Shown here piece by piece: positions 29,293-37,690 of a stretch of 64,000 nucleotides of DNA. The first letter of the stretch is position 1. The number at the start of each line of letters is the position of its first letter. The notes below the pieces were generated by a model that did not search any database, had not been told where the DNA came from, and saw nothing but the letters and a program-made list of their open reading frames with translations. The translations under genes were made by a program, and so were the position numbers. Source of the stretch: Bacteroidota bacterium (GTDB lineage Bacteria; Bacteroidota; Bacteroidia; Bacteroidales; VadinHA17); the NCBI GenBank assembly GCA_016718875.1, contig JADKBL010000002.1:124001-188000 (forward strand). Direction: 5' to 3'.

Positions 29293-30666
29293 ATGAGAGC
29301 ATTAGCATACATATCAGTCATTCTACTTCTTGTCCTGGGATCGTGTTCATCAACACAGTATGCCGGCGGGGGAGAATATGATGATCTATACTATTCATCA
29401 TCAGATTATGTACCTGCCAGAAACCAGGTAGTTGCAAGGCAGGAGATTGCTGAGCAGAATCTTAGTGCTAATGACTACTATGATAACATGTATGCAGTCG
29501 ATACTCTAGTTTCGGATCAGTATACTGAAGCTGTTCAGGATGATAATCAGGTAATAATAAATAACTACGGTGGTGGTTATGACTATTATGATTCCTATTC
29601 CGGAAGGGTTAACATGTTTTATGGAAACTATTTTGATCCTTACTGGCGTGATCCATACTACTCCGGGTTCGGCGGATATGGATATCCCTATTCAGGTTTT
29701 AGTTTTGGTTTCGGTTACCCTTACTACAGTTTCGGTTTCAACTGGGGCTGGCCATACAGGTTTCCTTATTATACTCCCTATTATGATCCCTGGTATGGTT
29801 ATTATCCATATTATCCATATTACGGAGGTTATTCATCGCATTACCCGGGATACGGAAATGATGATTATAATACCAGTTATGGCAGGAGAGAAAGGCCAAG
29901 TACAATGTCTTCCAGAGCTAATGAAAATGCATCTTCAGGCGGAGGTGGTTATTCAAGGAGAGATGCCTCAGTGTCATCAAGAGCTTCTGGTTCAGCCGGG
30001 AATACAAGGAGCTATACAGGTAATAATTCAGTATCCTCCTCAAGTGTCAGAAGAACTGATCCCGCTGGTGGCACAGGCGTAGCAAAATCTGCTTCATCGG
30101 GACGTACCATTTCACAGGGAGCTAAAGGTGGTTCTACACGCACTGGTGTTGCTTCACAGCAGGAGTCAGTCAGTTCCCGTCCGGAATACAAAAATTCCAA
30201 CAGGACCTATACTCCCAGCTATAGTAACCCCAGGATGAGTACCAGACCATCTTATAATAACAGCAGAACACTAGGTTCTGAAGCAGGCACCCGTTCAAAC
30301 AGCAGCGGCAGTTATAGCAGGACTCCTTCAGGAAGTTCAGGTCAGGGCAGTGGCAGCAATTACAGAAGCACTCCTTCGTACAATAGCAGTCAAAGGAGTT
30401 CAGTTTCCCCTTCAAGTGGCGGATCGCAGTATTCTGTTCCGGCCAGACGAAGCAGTGATGGTGGCGGCATATCATCAGGATCATACAGCAGATCATCCTC
30501 ACCTTCAAATTATTCCGGTTCTTCAAGATCTGAATCGAGAAGCTCATATTCCGGTGGATCATCTTCATACTCATCCGGATCATCATCGTCATCATACTCT
30601 TCAGGTTCATCTTCAGGATCTTCTTCACACAGCAGTTCATCAGGATCATCATCGGGGAGAAGATAG
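29293..30666 (+). CDS. Tyrosine/serine-rich lipoprotein, probable paralogue of the preceding gene
   Basis: A 457-residue lipoprotein: the N terminus MRALAYISVILLLVLGSCSS has a clear lipobox with the lipidated Cys at residue 18. Residues 85-195 are extremely rich in Tyr, Gly, Phe and Pro (FGGYGYPYSGFSFGFGYPYY). Residues 200-457 are a long Ser/Gly/Arg/Tyr low-complexity region ending SSSGSSSGRR. It has no catalytic motif. Such a chain is probably unstructured or self-associating and exposed outside the cytoplasm; this is inference. It is followed 85 bases later by the FadL-like porin gene on the same strand. Confidence 0.7.
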   Translation: MRALAYISVILLLVLGSCSSTQYAGGGEYDDLYYSSSDYVPARNQVVARQEIAEQNLSANDYYDNMYAVDTLVSDQYTEAVQDDNQVIINNYGGGYDYYDSYSGRVNMFYGNYFDPYWRDPYYSGFGGYGYPYSGFSFGFGYPYYSFGFNWGWPYRFPYYTPYYDPWYGYYPYYPYYGGYSSHYPGYGNDDYNTSYGRRERPSTMSSRANENASSGGGGYSRRDASVSSRASGSAGNTRSYTGNNSVSSSSVRRTDPAGGTGVAKSASSGRTISQGAKGGSTRTGVASQQESVSSRPEYKNSNRTYTPSYSNPRMSTRPSYNNSRTLGSEAGTRSNSSGSYSRTPSGSSGQGSGSNYRSTPSYNSSQRSSVSPSSGGSQYSVPARRSSDGGGISSGSYSRSSSPSNYSGSSRSESRSSYSGGSSSYSSGSSSSSYSSGSSSGSSSHSSSSGSSSGRR

Positions 30667-30751
30667 ATTGTAATGATAATGTTCTTATGAAAGAAAAGAC
30701 CATTCTAAATTGAGAGTGCAGGTATAGTTTTATTTAAAAAACAGTTTTTAT

Positions 30752-32245
30752 ATGAAAAAAGCAGCTTTGATAATGGTTTCAGTGTTATTTATGACAGGGA
30801 TAATCAGAGCACAAAATATAGATGATGCATTAAGATATTCACAGGTCTTCTATTCTGGTACAGCCCGATTTAATTCAATGGGAGGAGCCTTCACTGCCCT
30901 TGGTGCCGATCTTTCATCTTTGAGCCAAAACCCTGCGGGAATAGGTGTTTACAGGTCTTCTGAATTAAGTTTAACACCACAGCTGAATTACATCCGTTCA
31001 ACAACTGATTTCAGATCGGGTACATCTGACTATTTGTATAATTTCAGTCTGAACCAGGGAGGTTTTGTCAGCAATATTATTAAGAAGGAGGGTACAAGCG
31101 GTCTCGTTTCATTCAATTTCGGTTATTCATTCAACATGACCAATAATCTGAATCAGAATATTATGGTCAGTGGAATTAATAATTCAAGTTCAATAACTGA
31201 TTACTGGGCAGGAATAAGTGATGGATGGACCAAATATCAGCTGGGGGATGAAGAGCCGGTTGCCGCAATTGCATATGATGCATGGTTAATTGATACCCTT
31301 TCAGGATCAGACACACAATATGGAACAGTGTATTCAAATTACGGAGATAATCCTCCCTCTGTTTATGGCCATAATGTAAGAAGATCAATAAATTATGAAG
31401 GTTATACAGGAGAACATGCAATCTCCTTCGGTGGCAATTATTCAAATAAACTTTTTTTCGGAGCAACATTTGGTATAAACACACTACGCTACAGCAGCTA
31501 CTTTGAACATGTGGAATCAACTGATGTTTTGCTCACATCAAAGTTCAGGAGCCTTAATTATATAGATTATTTTGAGGACAAAGGAACAGGCTTTACCTTT
31601 AAATTCGGACTGATTGCAAAACCAATTGAGATGGTCCGGATAGGTGTAGCTTTTCATACACCAACTTTTTATAAGATTGATGAATACTTCTATGAGGATA
31701 TTTCTTCAAAATTCACCGATGGTGATTCCTATCATGCCCACAATGAGCCGATGAGATTTAATTATGCTCTCAATACACCTTTCAGGTTTCTTGCAGGGGT
31801 AGGAGTACAGGTTCAGAAATTTGCCCTTCTGAGTGCTGATTATGAATATGTTGACTACCATTCTGCCTACTTCTTTCAGACTGGTGACGGATATAATTAC
31901 AGCGATAAAAACAATACAATTAAGGAATCTCTTAAATCAACTAACAACTTTCGTCTCGGCGGCGAATTCAGACTTGATAAATTCTATTTCAGAACCGGAT
32001 ATGGATATTACGGAAAGCCCTTTAAAGCAGGTGAAGATAATTCCAATCTTGATTACAGGACAATATCAGGTGGTATAGGTTTCAGGGAAAGGAATATTTC
32101 GATTGACTTTGGATATGTAAATTACAAATCATTACAGATTAATAACCTCTATCCGCTCGATTCCTCATACGAACCTGTTGATTATAATCTGAAAACAAAT
32201 AAGAATATGTTTTCATTAACAATGGGTATTAAATTTGGTTTATAA
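30752..32245 (+). CDS. Outer-membrane transport protein, OmpP1/FadL-like
   Basis: A 497-residue protein with a signal peptide (KAALIMVSVLFMTGIIRAQ). The mature start, with SGTARFNSMGGAFTALGADLSSLSQNPAGIGVYRSSEL, is the conserved FadL/OmpP1 N terminus that plugs the barrel. The rest shows alternating beta-strands with aromatic girdles and ends in a strand with final Leu (MFSLTMGIKFGL). FadL-type channels admit hydrophobic compounds such as long-chain fatty acids, and a fatty acyl-CoA synthetase gene lies at 45.3 kb. The real substrate is unknown. A strong terminator follows. Confidence 0.8.
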   Translation: MKKAALIMVSVLFMTGIIRAQNIDDALRYSQVFYSGTARFNSMGGAFTALGADLSSLSQNPAGIGVYRSSELSLTPQLNYIRSTTDFRSGTSDYLYNFSLNQGGFVSNIIKKEGTSGLVSFNFGYSFNMTNNLNQNIMVSGINNSSSITDYWAGISDGWTKYQLGDEEPVAAIAYDAWLIDTLSGSDTQYGTVYSNYGDNPPSVYGHNVRRSINYEGYTGEHAISFGGNYSNKLFFGATFGINTLRYSSYFEHVESTDVLLTSKFRSLNYIDYFEDKGTGFTFKFGLIAKPIEMVRIGVAFHTPTFYKIDEYFYEDISSKFTDGDSYHAHNEPMRFNYALNTPFRFLAGVGVQVQKFALLSADYEYVDYHSAYFFQTGDGYNYSDKNNTIKESLKSTNNFRLGGEFRLDKFYFRTGYGYYGKPFKAGEDNSNLDYRTISGGIGFRERNISIDFGYVNYKSLQINNLYPLDSSYEPVDYNLKTNKNMFSLTMGIKFGL

Positions 32246-32269
32246 TTCTTTGAAGACTTCCATTTTCAT

Positions 32270-32299
32270 GGCTGCCTTTTTACAGGCAGCCTTTTTTTT
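32270..32299 (+). terminator. Rho-independent terminator after the FadL-like gene
   Basis: GGCTGCC-TTTTTACA-GGCAGCC followed by eight T residues, 25 bases past the stop. A perfect 7-bp GC-rich stem. Confidence 0.93.
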
Positions 32300-32300
32300 G

Positions 32301-32906
32301 TTAGAGAAATCCTGAGGCATCCGGACCTGCATTAAAAAGAAGATCAGCAATACTTAATCCGGGTTTGAAACCGAACCGGGATGAAAAAACCTGATAATAT
32401 TCCCTGTATTCCATCCTGAACTCATTCTTCGGAGATAGAATATATCTGAAGTCAGCAGGATCTTCGGTTACAGGTTCAAAATGAGAAGTAAATTTAACAG
32501 TGGTGCTTATTTTAAGCGATTTAAGTATAAACAAAGTCAGCTCCATGTTGAGATCAAGGAGAAAATCATGATTTGCTGTTATAATCTTTTCAATATCATC
32601 AAAATAATATTCATAATAGGGAGATGATTTATAAGCTGCTTTCAGGGCTCCAAGATGCACCTGTTGCCATCTTCTTGAATAATCAATCCGGATATCTTTG
32701 AGAGGAGTCTTATGAAAACTGCCAAGCAGGACAGGTACTGAAAGGATCTGGATTCCGTTGGCAGAAAGAATATAGCATCTGTTACGGTAGGTTTGTTTGA
32801 TATAGTTCTCCTCTTTTTCTATCAGGACTTCATCGGCACGAGAAATTAATGAAAAGCAGGAAACTGGCGGCAGGTACGCTGTAGAGACTAGGATCTTTCC
32901 CGTCAT
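32301..32906 (-). CDS. WbqC-like protein
   Basis: A 201-residue protein of the WbqC family. Seen: STAYLPPVSCFSLISRADEV (the family's start, normally with a P-x-YF-P segment), YIKQTYRNRCYILSANG, LSVPVL and the IRIDYSRRWQQVHLGALKAAYKSSPYYEYYFDD block. Members occur in polysaccharide and amino-sugar gene clusters, but the biochemical role is not firmly known. Here it follows larB by nine bases and is the last gene of the lar operon, an odd neighbourhood for a surface-sugar function. Confidence 0.8.
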   Translation of the reverse strand: MTGKILVSTAYLPPVSCFSLISRADEVLIEKEENYIKQTYRNRCYILSANGIQILSVPVLLGSFHKTPLKDIRIDYSRRWQQVHLGALKAAYKSSPYYEYYFDDIEKIITANHDFLLDLNMELTLFILKSLKISTTVKFTSHFEPVTEDPADFRYILSPKNEFRMEYREYYQVFSSRFGFKPGLSIADLLFNAGPDASGFL

Positions 32907-32915
32907 TGTATGAGG

Positions 32916-33665
32916 TCATTCTATTTTGTTAATCATGCTGGCTGAAAAGCCTGCACCAAATCCATTATCGATATTAACGACAGTCACCCCTGACGAACAG
33001 CTAGTTAACATGGCAAGAAGTGCTGATATACCTCCAAAGTTGGCACCATATCCTACGCTTGTTGGAACAGCAATAACCGGTTTATCAACAAGTCCACCTA
33101 CAACACTGGCCAATGCACCTTCCATTCCGGCAATAACAATAACAACCTTGCATTTCCTTATCTCAGGCAGCTTGTCAACCAGACGGTGGATGCCTGCAAC
33201 TCCTGCATCATATATTCTTAATACGTTATTGCCAAGTAATTCGGCAGTTATTGCTGCCTCCTCTGCTACAGGCATGTCGGAAGTTCCGGCTGTAATCACA
33301 GCGATCATGCTCTCCGGAGCAACAGTCTTTTTCTTCTGAACAGATATTATCCTTGCCATTTTATAATAGACTGCTTCAGGGATTAATGTTTTTACAGCAT
33401 CAAACATCTCCTGGTTGGCTCTTGTTCCAACAACATTGTTCTCCCTTTCTGACATTACCCTGAAGATCTCAGTAACCTGTTCTACTGTTTTACCTGCACA
33501 ATATACAATTTCAGGGTATCCCGTTCTTATCTCACGATGGTGATCAATCTTTGCAAAGCCGAGATCGGAATACGGAAAATTCTTCAACACTTCAAGTGCA
33601 TCATCAACACTTGTATTACCTTCCTTAACATCGGTTAAAAGCTTTTCAACCTCTTTGATATTCAT
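32916..33665 (-). CDS. larB: Nickel-pincer cofactor biosynthesis protein LarB
   Basis: Carboxylates nicotinic acid adenine dinucleotide and hydrolyses it to pyridinium-3,5-biscarboxylic acid mononucleotide, the first step of nickel-pincer nucleotide synthesis. 249 residues. The C-terminal half resembles PurE (MIAVITAGTSDMPVAEEAAITAEL, VIAGMEGALASVVGGLVDKPVIAVPTSVGYG). The cysteine in AMLTSCSSGVTVVNIDNGFGAGFSA matches the active-site Cys of the family. It lies six bases after larE on the same strand. Confidence 0.95.
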   Translation of the reverse strand: MNIKEVEKLLTDVKEGNTSVDDALEVLKNFPYSDLGFAKIDHHREIRTGYPEIVYCAGKTVEQVTEIFRVMSERENNVVGTRANQEMFDAVKTLIPEAVYYKMARIISVQKKKTVAPESMIAVITAGTSDMPVAEEAAITAELLGNNVLRIYDAGVAGIHRLVDKLPEIRKCKVVIVIAGMEGALASVVGGLVDKPVIAVPTSVGYGANFGGISALLAMLTSCSSGVTVVNIDNGFGAGFSASMINKIE

Positions 33666-33670
33666 GTTAT

Positions 33671-34465
33671 TTAATTTTCAGGGTTCAGGCTGCCTGTTCT
33701 GTATCCTTCCAGATCCAAAGATATGTATCTGAATCCTATTTTTTTGAGTTTGGCAATAATTTGTTCTCTTTCAGGATTATGTATTATTTTTTCAAGGTAA
33801 CCAGGCAGGCATTCTATTCTGGCAACATCCTCATGTACCCTTACCCTTGTTCCAGGATAACCTTTTTCGAAAAGAATGTTTTCAGCATCTTCGATCATTC
33901 TCAGCATTTCACTCTTTATCTCAGTGTTGTAAGGTATTCTTGTAAGAAGACAGGCCATTGCAGGCTTGTCCCAGATTTCAAGACCTTCTTTATGAAGGAG
34001 TGAACGTATATCTTTTTTTGTCATTCCCGATTCGAGAAGCGGACTCCTGATCCCCATCTCTTTCAGAGCTTTCATGCCAGGCCTGAATTCTCCGGAATCA
34101 TCTGAATTGGATCCATCAAGTATATGTTCAAATTTATGTTTTTCAGCATATTCAACAATTTGTCTGAAAAGTGTTTGCTTGCACAGGTAACATCTTTCAA
34201 CAGGGTTGTGCCTGATTACTTCCGGGAATTTCACATCTATTATCTTGTGCCTGATTCCGTGCTTTTTTGCAAACTCTGTTGCTTCCTCAATTTCACGCAC
34301 AGGAATATAAGGAGTTCTGATAGTTATCCCGATTATTCCTGTTTTATTGATTTTATGTGCCCTGTAGAGCAGGAAGGAACTGTCGACTCCTCCGGAAAAG
34401 GCTATAACTGCCGATTCAAGTCCCCTGAGTATATTATTGAGCTTCTCTGATTTACTATCTGTCAT
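33671..34465 (-). CDS. larE: ATP-dependent sulfur transferase LarE, three-cysteine type
   Basis: Adds sulfur to the LarB product to give the dithiolated pincer nucleotide. 264 residues from the ATG at 34465; an upstream GTG at 34513 would extend into the intergenic repeat. Seen: the PP-loop AFSGGVDSSFLLYRA, ILDGSNSDDSGEFRPGMKA, and cysteines at about 92, 95 (RCYLCK) and 172 (KPAMACLLTR). LarE proteins with one cysteine give up their own sulfur. Those with three cysteines are reported to bind an iron-sulfur cluster that delivers it. The pattern here fits the cluster type (inference). Confidence 0.93.
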   Translation of the reverse strand: MTDSKSEKLNNILRGLESAVIAFSGGVDSSFLLYRAHKINKTGIIGITIRTPYIPVREIEEATEFAKKHGIRHKIIDVKFPEVIRHNPVERCYLCKQTLFRQIVEYAEKHKFEHILDGSNSDDSGEFRPGMKALKEMGIRSPLLESGMTKKDIRSLLHKEGLEIWDKPAMACLLTRIPYNTEIKSEMLRMIEDAENILFEKGYPGTRVRVHEDVARIECLPGYLEKIIHNPEREQIIAKLKKIGFRYISLDLEGYRTGSLNPEN

Positions 34466-34532
34466 CTTTTTCCAATCACATTTATCATTCTCCTGGCATT
34501 TCCTCTCTGGCACTTGTTGCAGGCCGTCTGAA

Positions 34533-34560
34533 GCCTTATGCCTTTAGCCCTATGACTTAT
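34533..34560. repeat. Four degenerate heptamers, GCCTTTA-like, overlapping the larC stop
   Basis: Plus-strand units GCCTTAT, GCCTTTA, GCCCTAT and GACTTAT run without spacing. The last two cover the larC stop codon on the minus strand, as in the array at 14817-14851. Confidence 0.55.
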
Positions 34561-35728
34561 TACCATTTATCACTGCCATTACCTTATTGTAAACCTCTTT
34601 AACAGGCAGGTCCTTTTCAAGAGCTATTTTTTTGCAATCATCATATTCAGGCTTCGCAGAAACCTCTGTCCCGTTGTAAAATGATCTTTTAATCCTTACC
34701 TCCCCAAATAGAGTATTAATTGTCTCCAGTTTCCGGTTAAGAGTATCTTTTCTGAACGGGAATGATCTGATTCCAAGAGAGGTTGATTCACTGAATATGA
34801 TATTCTTAACCTGACCCGCTGCCTCATTCTCACAAATCACATGCAGCACAATGCCCGGTCGTCCCTTTTTCATAATAATATTCGAAAGAAAAACATCAGC
34901 TGCGCCTGCCTTGAAGAGTTTCTCTGAAATATGGTCAAAAAACTCAGGGTTCATATCATCAATATTGCATTCGATCTGGATTGCATCATGACCTGTTTCC
35001 GAACTGGTAACCGCCTCCCCGATAGAGACCCTAAGAAGGTTTGGAACATCAGGATGTTCTTTGTGTCCGACACCGTATCCTGTTTTTTCTGTTTTTATGA
35101 TCTTATCAGAACCGAAATGAGTACCAAGAGCTGCAATTATAGCTGCACCGGTAGGTGTTGTGGCTTCAAAATCAACTCCGCCCTTTGTAACAGGGATTCC
35201 TATTACGATTTCTGCAGTAGCGGGTGCAGGAACAGGCAGTTTGCAGTGATCGCATGTAACAAATCCACCGCCAAGTTCTAAAGGTGAAACATGAACAGCG
35301 TCAGGACTAAGAGCAATGAAGCAGATTGCAGCTCCTACTATATCAATAATTGAATCAATGGCTCCAACTTCATGAAAATGCACTTTATCAACAGAAATTC
35401 CATGAACATGAGCCTCCGCCTCAGCAATCTTCATAAAGATCTTCATACTCAGATCCTTAACTTTACTGTCGAGCGTAGAATCATTTACTATTTTATTTAT
35501 ATCAGAGAGATGCCTGTGGGCATGTTCATGCCTGGTTTGCCTTACAGTAGCCTTTGTCCCGTATATCCCGTGACGCTGATCCTTCTGTGTTACCAGTTCC
35601 CATCCTTTCAGATTCAGTTTGTTTAACTCACTGATAAGTAATTCTTTATCAACGCCAAGGTCGATCATTGCGCCCAGATTCATATCTCCGCTGATCCCGG
35701 AGAAGCATTCGTAGCTTAAAACCTTCAT
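34550..35728 (-). CDS. larC: Nickel insertion protein LarC
   Basis: A CTP-dependent cyclometallase that inserts nickel into the pincer nucleotide. 392 residues in one uninterrupted frame; in Lactobacillus plantarum the same protein needs a ribosomal frameshift between LarC1 and LarC2. Seen: YECFSGISGDMNLGAMIDLG at the N terminus, a histidine-rich metal segment RHEHAHRHLSDI, FHEVGAIDSIIDIVGAAI, ATTPTGAAIIAALG, and the C-terminal NIDDMNPEFFDHISEKLF region. It is the first gene of the larC-larE-larB-wbqC operon. No larA is present in the window. Confidence 0.95.
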   Translation of the reverse strand: MKVLSYECFSGISGDMNLGAMIDLGVDKELLISELNKLNLKGWELVTQKDQRHGIYGTKATVRQTRHEHAHRHLSDINKIVNDSTLDSKVKDLSMKIFMKIAEAEAHVHGISVDKVHFHEVGAIDSIIDIVGAAICFIALSPDAVHVSPLELGGGFVTCDHCKLPVPAPATAEIVIGIPVTKGGVDFEATTPTGAAIIAALGTHFGSDKIIKTEKTGYGVGHKEHPDVPNLLRVSIGEAVTSSETGHDAIQIECNIDDMNPEFFDHISEKLFKAGAADVFLSNIIMKKGRPGIVLHVICENEAAGQVKNIIFSESTSLGIRSFPFRKDTLNRKLETINTLFGEVRIKRSFYNGTEVSAKPEYDDCKKIALEKDLPVKEVYNKVMAVINGNKS

Positions 35729-35824
35729 AATATTGATATGATGATGTGCTGTATTTTTTTAAACAATTCAAAACACTTATGGTTCAAGTATTCCTATTTA
35801 TCCTGAACTGACGTATACCGGCTG

Positions 35825-35857
35825 CAAATATACTACTTAGAATCTTTCAGTAGTAAA
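35825..35857 (-). promoter_or_regulatory. Candidate lar operon promoter
   Basis: The minus strand has TTTA, a 21-base spacer and TATATTTG (35825-35832), close to the TTTG/TAnnTTTG consensus. It lies about 95 bases before the larC ATG, in the 207-base gap shared with the divergent mce gene. Confidence 0.5.
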
Positions 35858-35908
35858 AATATGTTTTCATTTATGATATTTGTCCTTTCCTTCTCTTAAC
35901 ATGAATTA

Positions 35909-35916
35909 TACCTTTG
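35909..35916 (+). promoter_or_regulatory. Candidate -7 element before methylmalonyl-CoA epimerase
   Basis: TACCTTTG matches TAnnTTTG exactly and lies 19 bases before the ATG at 35936. No good -33 match at the usual spacing. Confidence 0.4.
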
Positions 35917-35935
35917 TCTCTAAACCAATTATTGT

Positions 35936-36340
35936 ATGAAACCAACTCACATTGAACATATCGGAATCGCAGTAAGCAACCTCGAGAATGCAATCAGCAT
36001 GTATGAAAATGTTTTCGGACTTAAATGCTATAAAATTGAGGAAGTAGCTGATCAGAAGGTGCGTACGGCTTTTTTTCTGATAGGACAGACCAAAATTGAA
36101 CTTCTGGAATCGACGGACCCTGAAGGTCCTATAGGTAAATTCATCGAAAAGAAAGGGGAGGGAATGCATCACATAGCTTTTGCCGTCGATAATGTTGAAG
36201 AACAGCTGATTGAAGCTGAAAAATCGGGAATCAGACTGATCGATAGTAAACCCAGAAAGGGAGCGGAAGGCCTTGATATTGCTTTTCTGCATCCTAAATC
36301 AACTGCCGGTGTACTTATTGAGATTTGCAGCCATAAATAA
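35936..36340 (+). CDS. mce: Methylmalonyl-CoA epimerase
   Basis: Interconverts the R and S forms of methylmalonyl-CoA in the succinate-propionate pathway. 134 residues of the vicinal oxygen chelate fold. Seen: HIEHIGIAVSNLENAISMYENVFG (N-terminal metal His), KIELLES, KGEGMHHIAFAVDN (second metal His) and the C-terminal VLIEICSHK with the third ligand Glu. The length is typical. Methylmalonyl-CoA mutase and decarboxylase genes are not in this window. Confidence 0.94.
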   Translation: MKPTHIEHIGIAVSNLENAISMYENVFGLKCYKIEEVADQKVRTAFFLIGQTKIELLESTDPEGPIGKFIEKKGEGMHHIAFAVDNVEEQLIEAEKSGIRLIDSKPRKGAEGLDIAFLHPKSTAGVLIEICSHK

Positions 36341-36442
36341 TATATATTCAGGTAATTAGTCCTGCAATTATCGATTATCTAAGTTTAAGTTCCGGTTATC
36401 TGGTTAATTTCTTAATTTTATATAAATAAACAGCTTTCGGAA

Positions 36443-37672
36443 ATGGATAAAACTGTTGCAGTAGCAGGCAATTCTGGTCCAAAAGTCCGGTCCGACTGTG
36501 AAATTGCACTGGAGATCAGACATAACGGAGGAATTACGATTGATCTTAATTCAAAGGTTAAGGCACTCTATGGAGAATCCATAAAATCCCAATGCATTGA
36601 TATTCTGCATTATTTTGACATAAATAATGCTCATCTGACTATAAATGATTCCGGTGCATTATCTTTTGTAATAGCAGCCAGACTTGAAGCTGTTGTTAAT
36701 AAATTAACAGCAACAAAAAAAGAGTTTCTGCCTGATCTGATTACGGAAAATATGGTCACTACGGACCGCGAAAGATTCAGATTTTCACGTCTCTATCTGC
36801 CCGGGAATTCACCTGCACTTATGATTAATGCCGGTCTTCATTCTGCCGATGGTATTATCCTTGATTTTGAGGATTCAGTTGCTCCTTCAAAGAAAGATGA
36901 ATCACGTTTTCTCGTTAGAAATGCACTGAGACAGATAAATTTCTACGGGGCTGAGAGGATGGTAAGAATAAACCAGGGTAGCCGCGGCCTGGAGGATCTT
37001 GAATATGTAATACCTCATTATGTGAACCTTATTCTTATTCCAAAATGTGAGGATAAAGATTCCGTGCAGCGGGTGGAAAATAGAATTAAAGAGATACAGG
37101 TTAAAAATGGGCTTGAGAATGAGGTTTTACTTATGCCTGTTATTGAAAGTGCACTTGGAATAGAAAATGTTACGGAAATAGCGCGTTCATCTTCATCAGT
37201 TGCAGGAATTGCCATAGGGTTGGAGGATTTCACATCTGATCTGGGTGTTCCCAGAACATCTGAAGGCAGAGAATCCTTTTATGCCAGGTCTCGAGTTGTG
37301 ATAGCTGCAAAAGCTGCCAGGATACAGCCTATCGATTCAGTTTATTCAGACGTTGGAGATATTAACGGCTTGAGACAGAGTGTTCTGTCTTCAAAAGCTA
37401 TGGGCTTCGAAGGTATGGGGTGTATACATCCCAGGCAGATAGCTGTAATAAGGCAGGGATTTGCTCCTGATTCTTCTGAAATAGAAAAGTCGAAAGAAAT
37501 TATTAAAGCATTCGAAGATGCCGGTGCAAATGGCCTGGGCGTTGTTGCACTGGGATCAAAAATGATTGATGCCCCGGTTGTAATGCGTGCACAAAGAACA
37601 TTGGAACTGGCCTCCCGTCTTGGGCTTATCCCTGACTATAGGATTAATAATGGCACAAAAAAAGAGAATTAA
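36443..37672 (+). CDS. Citrate lyase acyl-carrier/beta subunit fusion (CitD-CitE)
   Basis: A 409-residue fusion. Residues 1-95 match CitD, the acyl-carrier (gamma) subunit that bears the phosphoribosyl-dephospho-CoA group on a serine, here probably in the VAGNSGPKVRSDC segment. Residues about 110-400 match CitE, the citryl-ACP lyase beta subunit, with LYLPGNSPALMINAG, the Mg-binding DFEDSV, EVLLMPVIESALG-type barrel strands and FEGMGCIHPRQIAVI. In most bacteria these are separate proteins. The CitF gene follows after 18 bases, so one operon encodes all three functions. The accessory genes citC, citX and citG are absent from this window. Confidence 0.9.
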   Translation: MDKTVAVAGNSGPKVRSDCEIALEIRHNGGITIDLNSKVKALYGESIKSQCIDILHYFDINNAHLTINDSGALSFVIAARLEAVVNKLTATKKEFLPDLITENMVTTDRERFRFSRLYLPGNSPALMINAGLHSADGIILDFEDSVAPSKKDESRFLVRNALRQINFYGAERMVRINQGSRGLEDLEYVIPHYVNLILIPKCEDKDSVQRVENRIKEIQVKNGLENEVLLMPVIESALGIENVTEIARSSSSVAGIAIGLEDFTSDLGVPRTSEGRESFYARSRVVIAAKAARIQPIDSVYSDVGDINGLRQSVLSSKAMGFEGMGCIHPRQIAVIRQGFAPDSSEIEKSKEIIKAFEDAGANGLGVVALGSKMIDAPVVMRAQRTLELASRLGLIPDYRINNGTKKEN

Positions 37673-37690
37673 AAATTCAGGTAAAACAAT

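Noticed and set aside
29570..30082. 170-codon frame inside the lipoprotein gene
   Set aside because: Met/Ile/Thr-rich shadow frame produced by the tyrosine codons of the real gene.
30530..30660. Repeated TCATCA/GGATCATC text considered as a repeat array or CRISPR
   Set aside because: It simply encodes the Ser/Gly tail; there are no regular spacers or palindromic repeats.
30170..30703. 177-codon minus-strand open frame opposite the serine-rich lipoprotein gene
   Set aside because: It is the complement of Ser/Gly-rich codons, with Met/Cys/Ile-rich nonsense composition and no start context.
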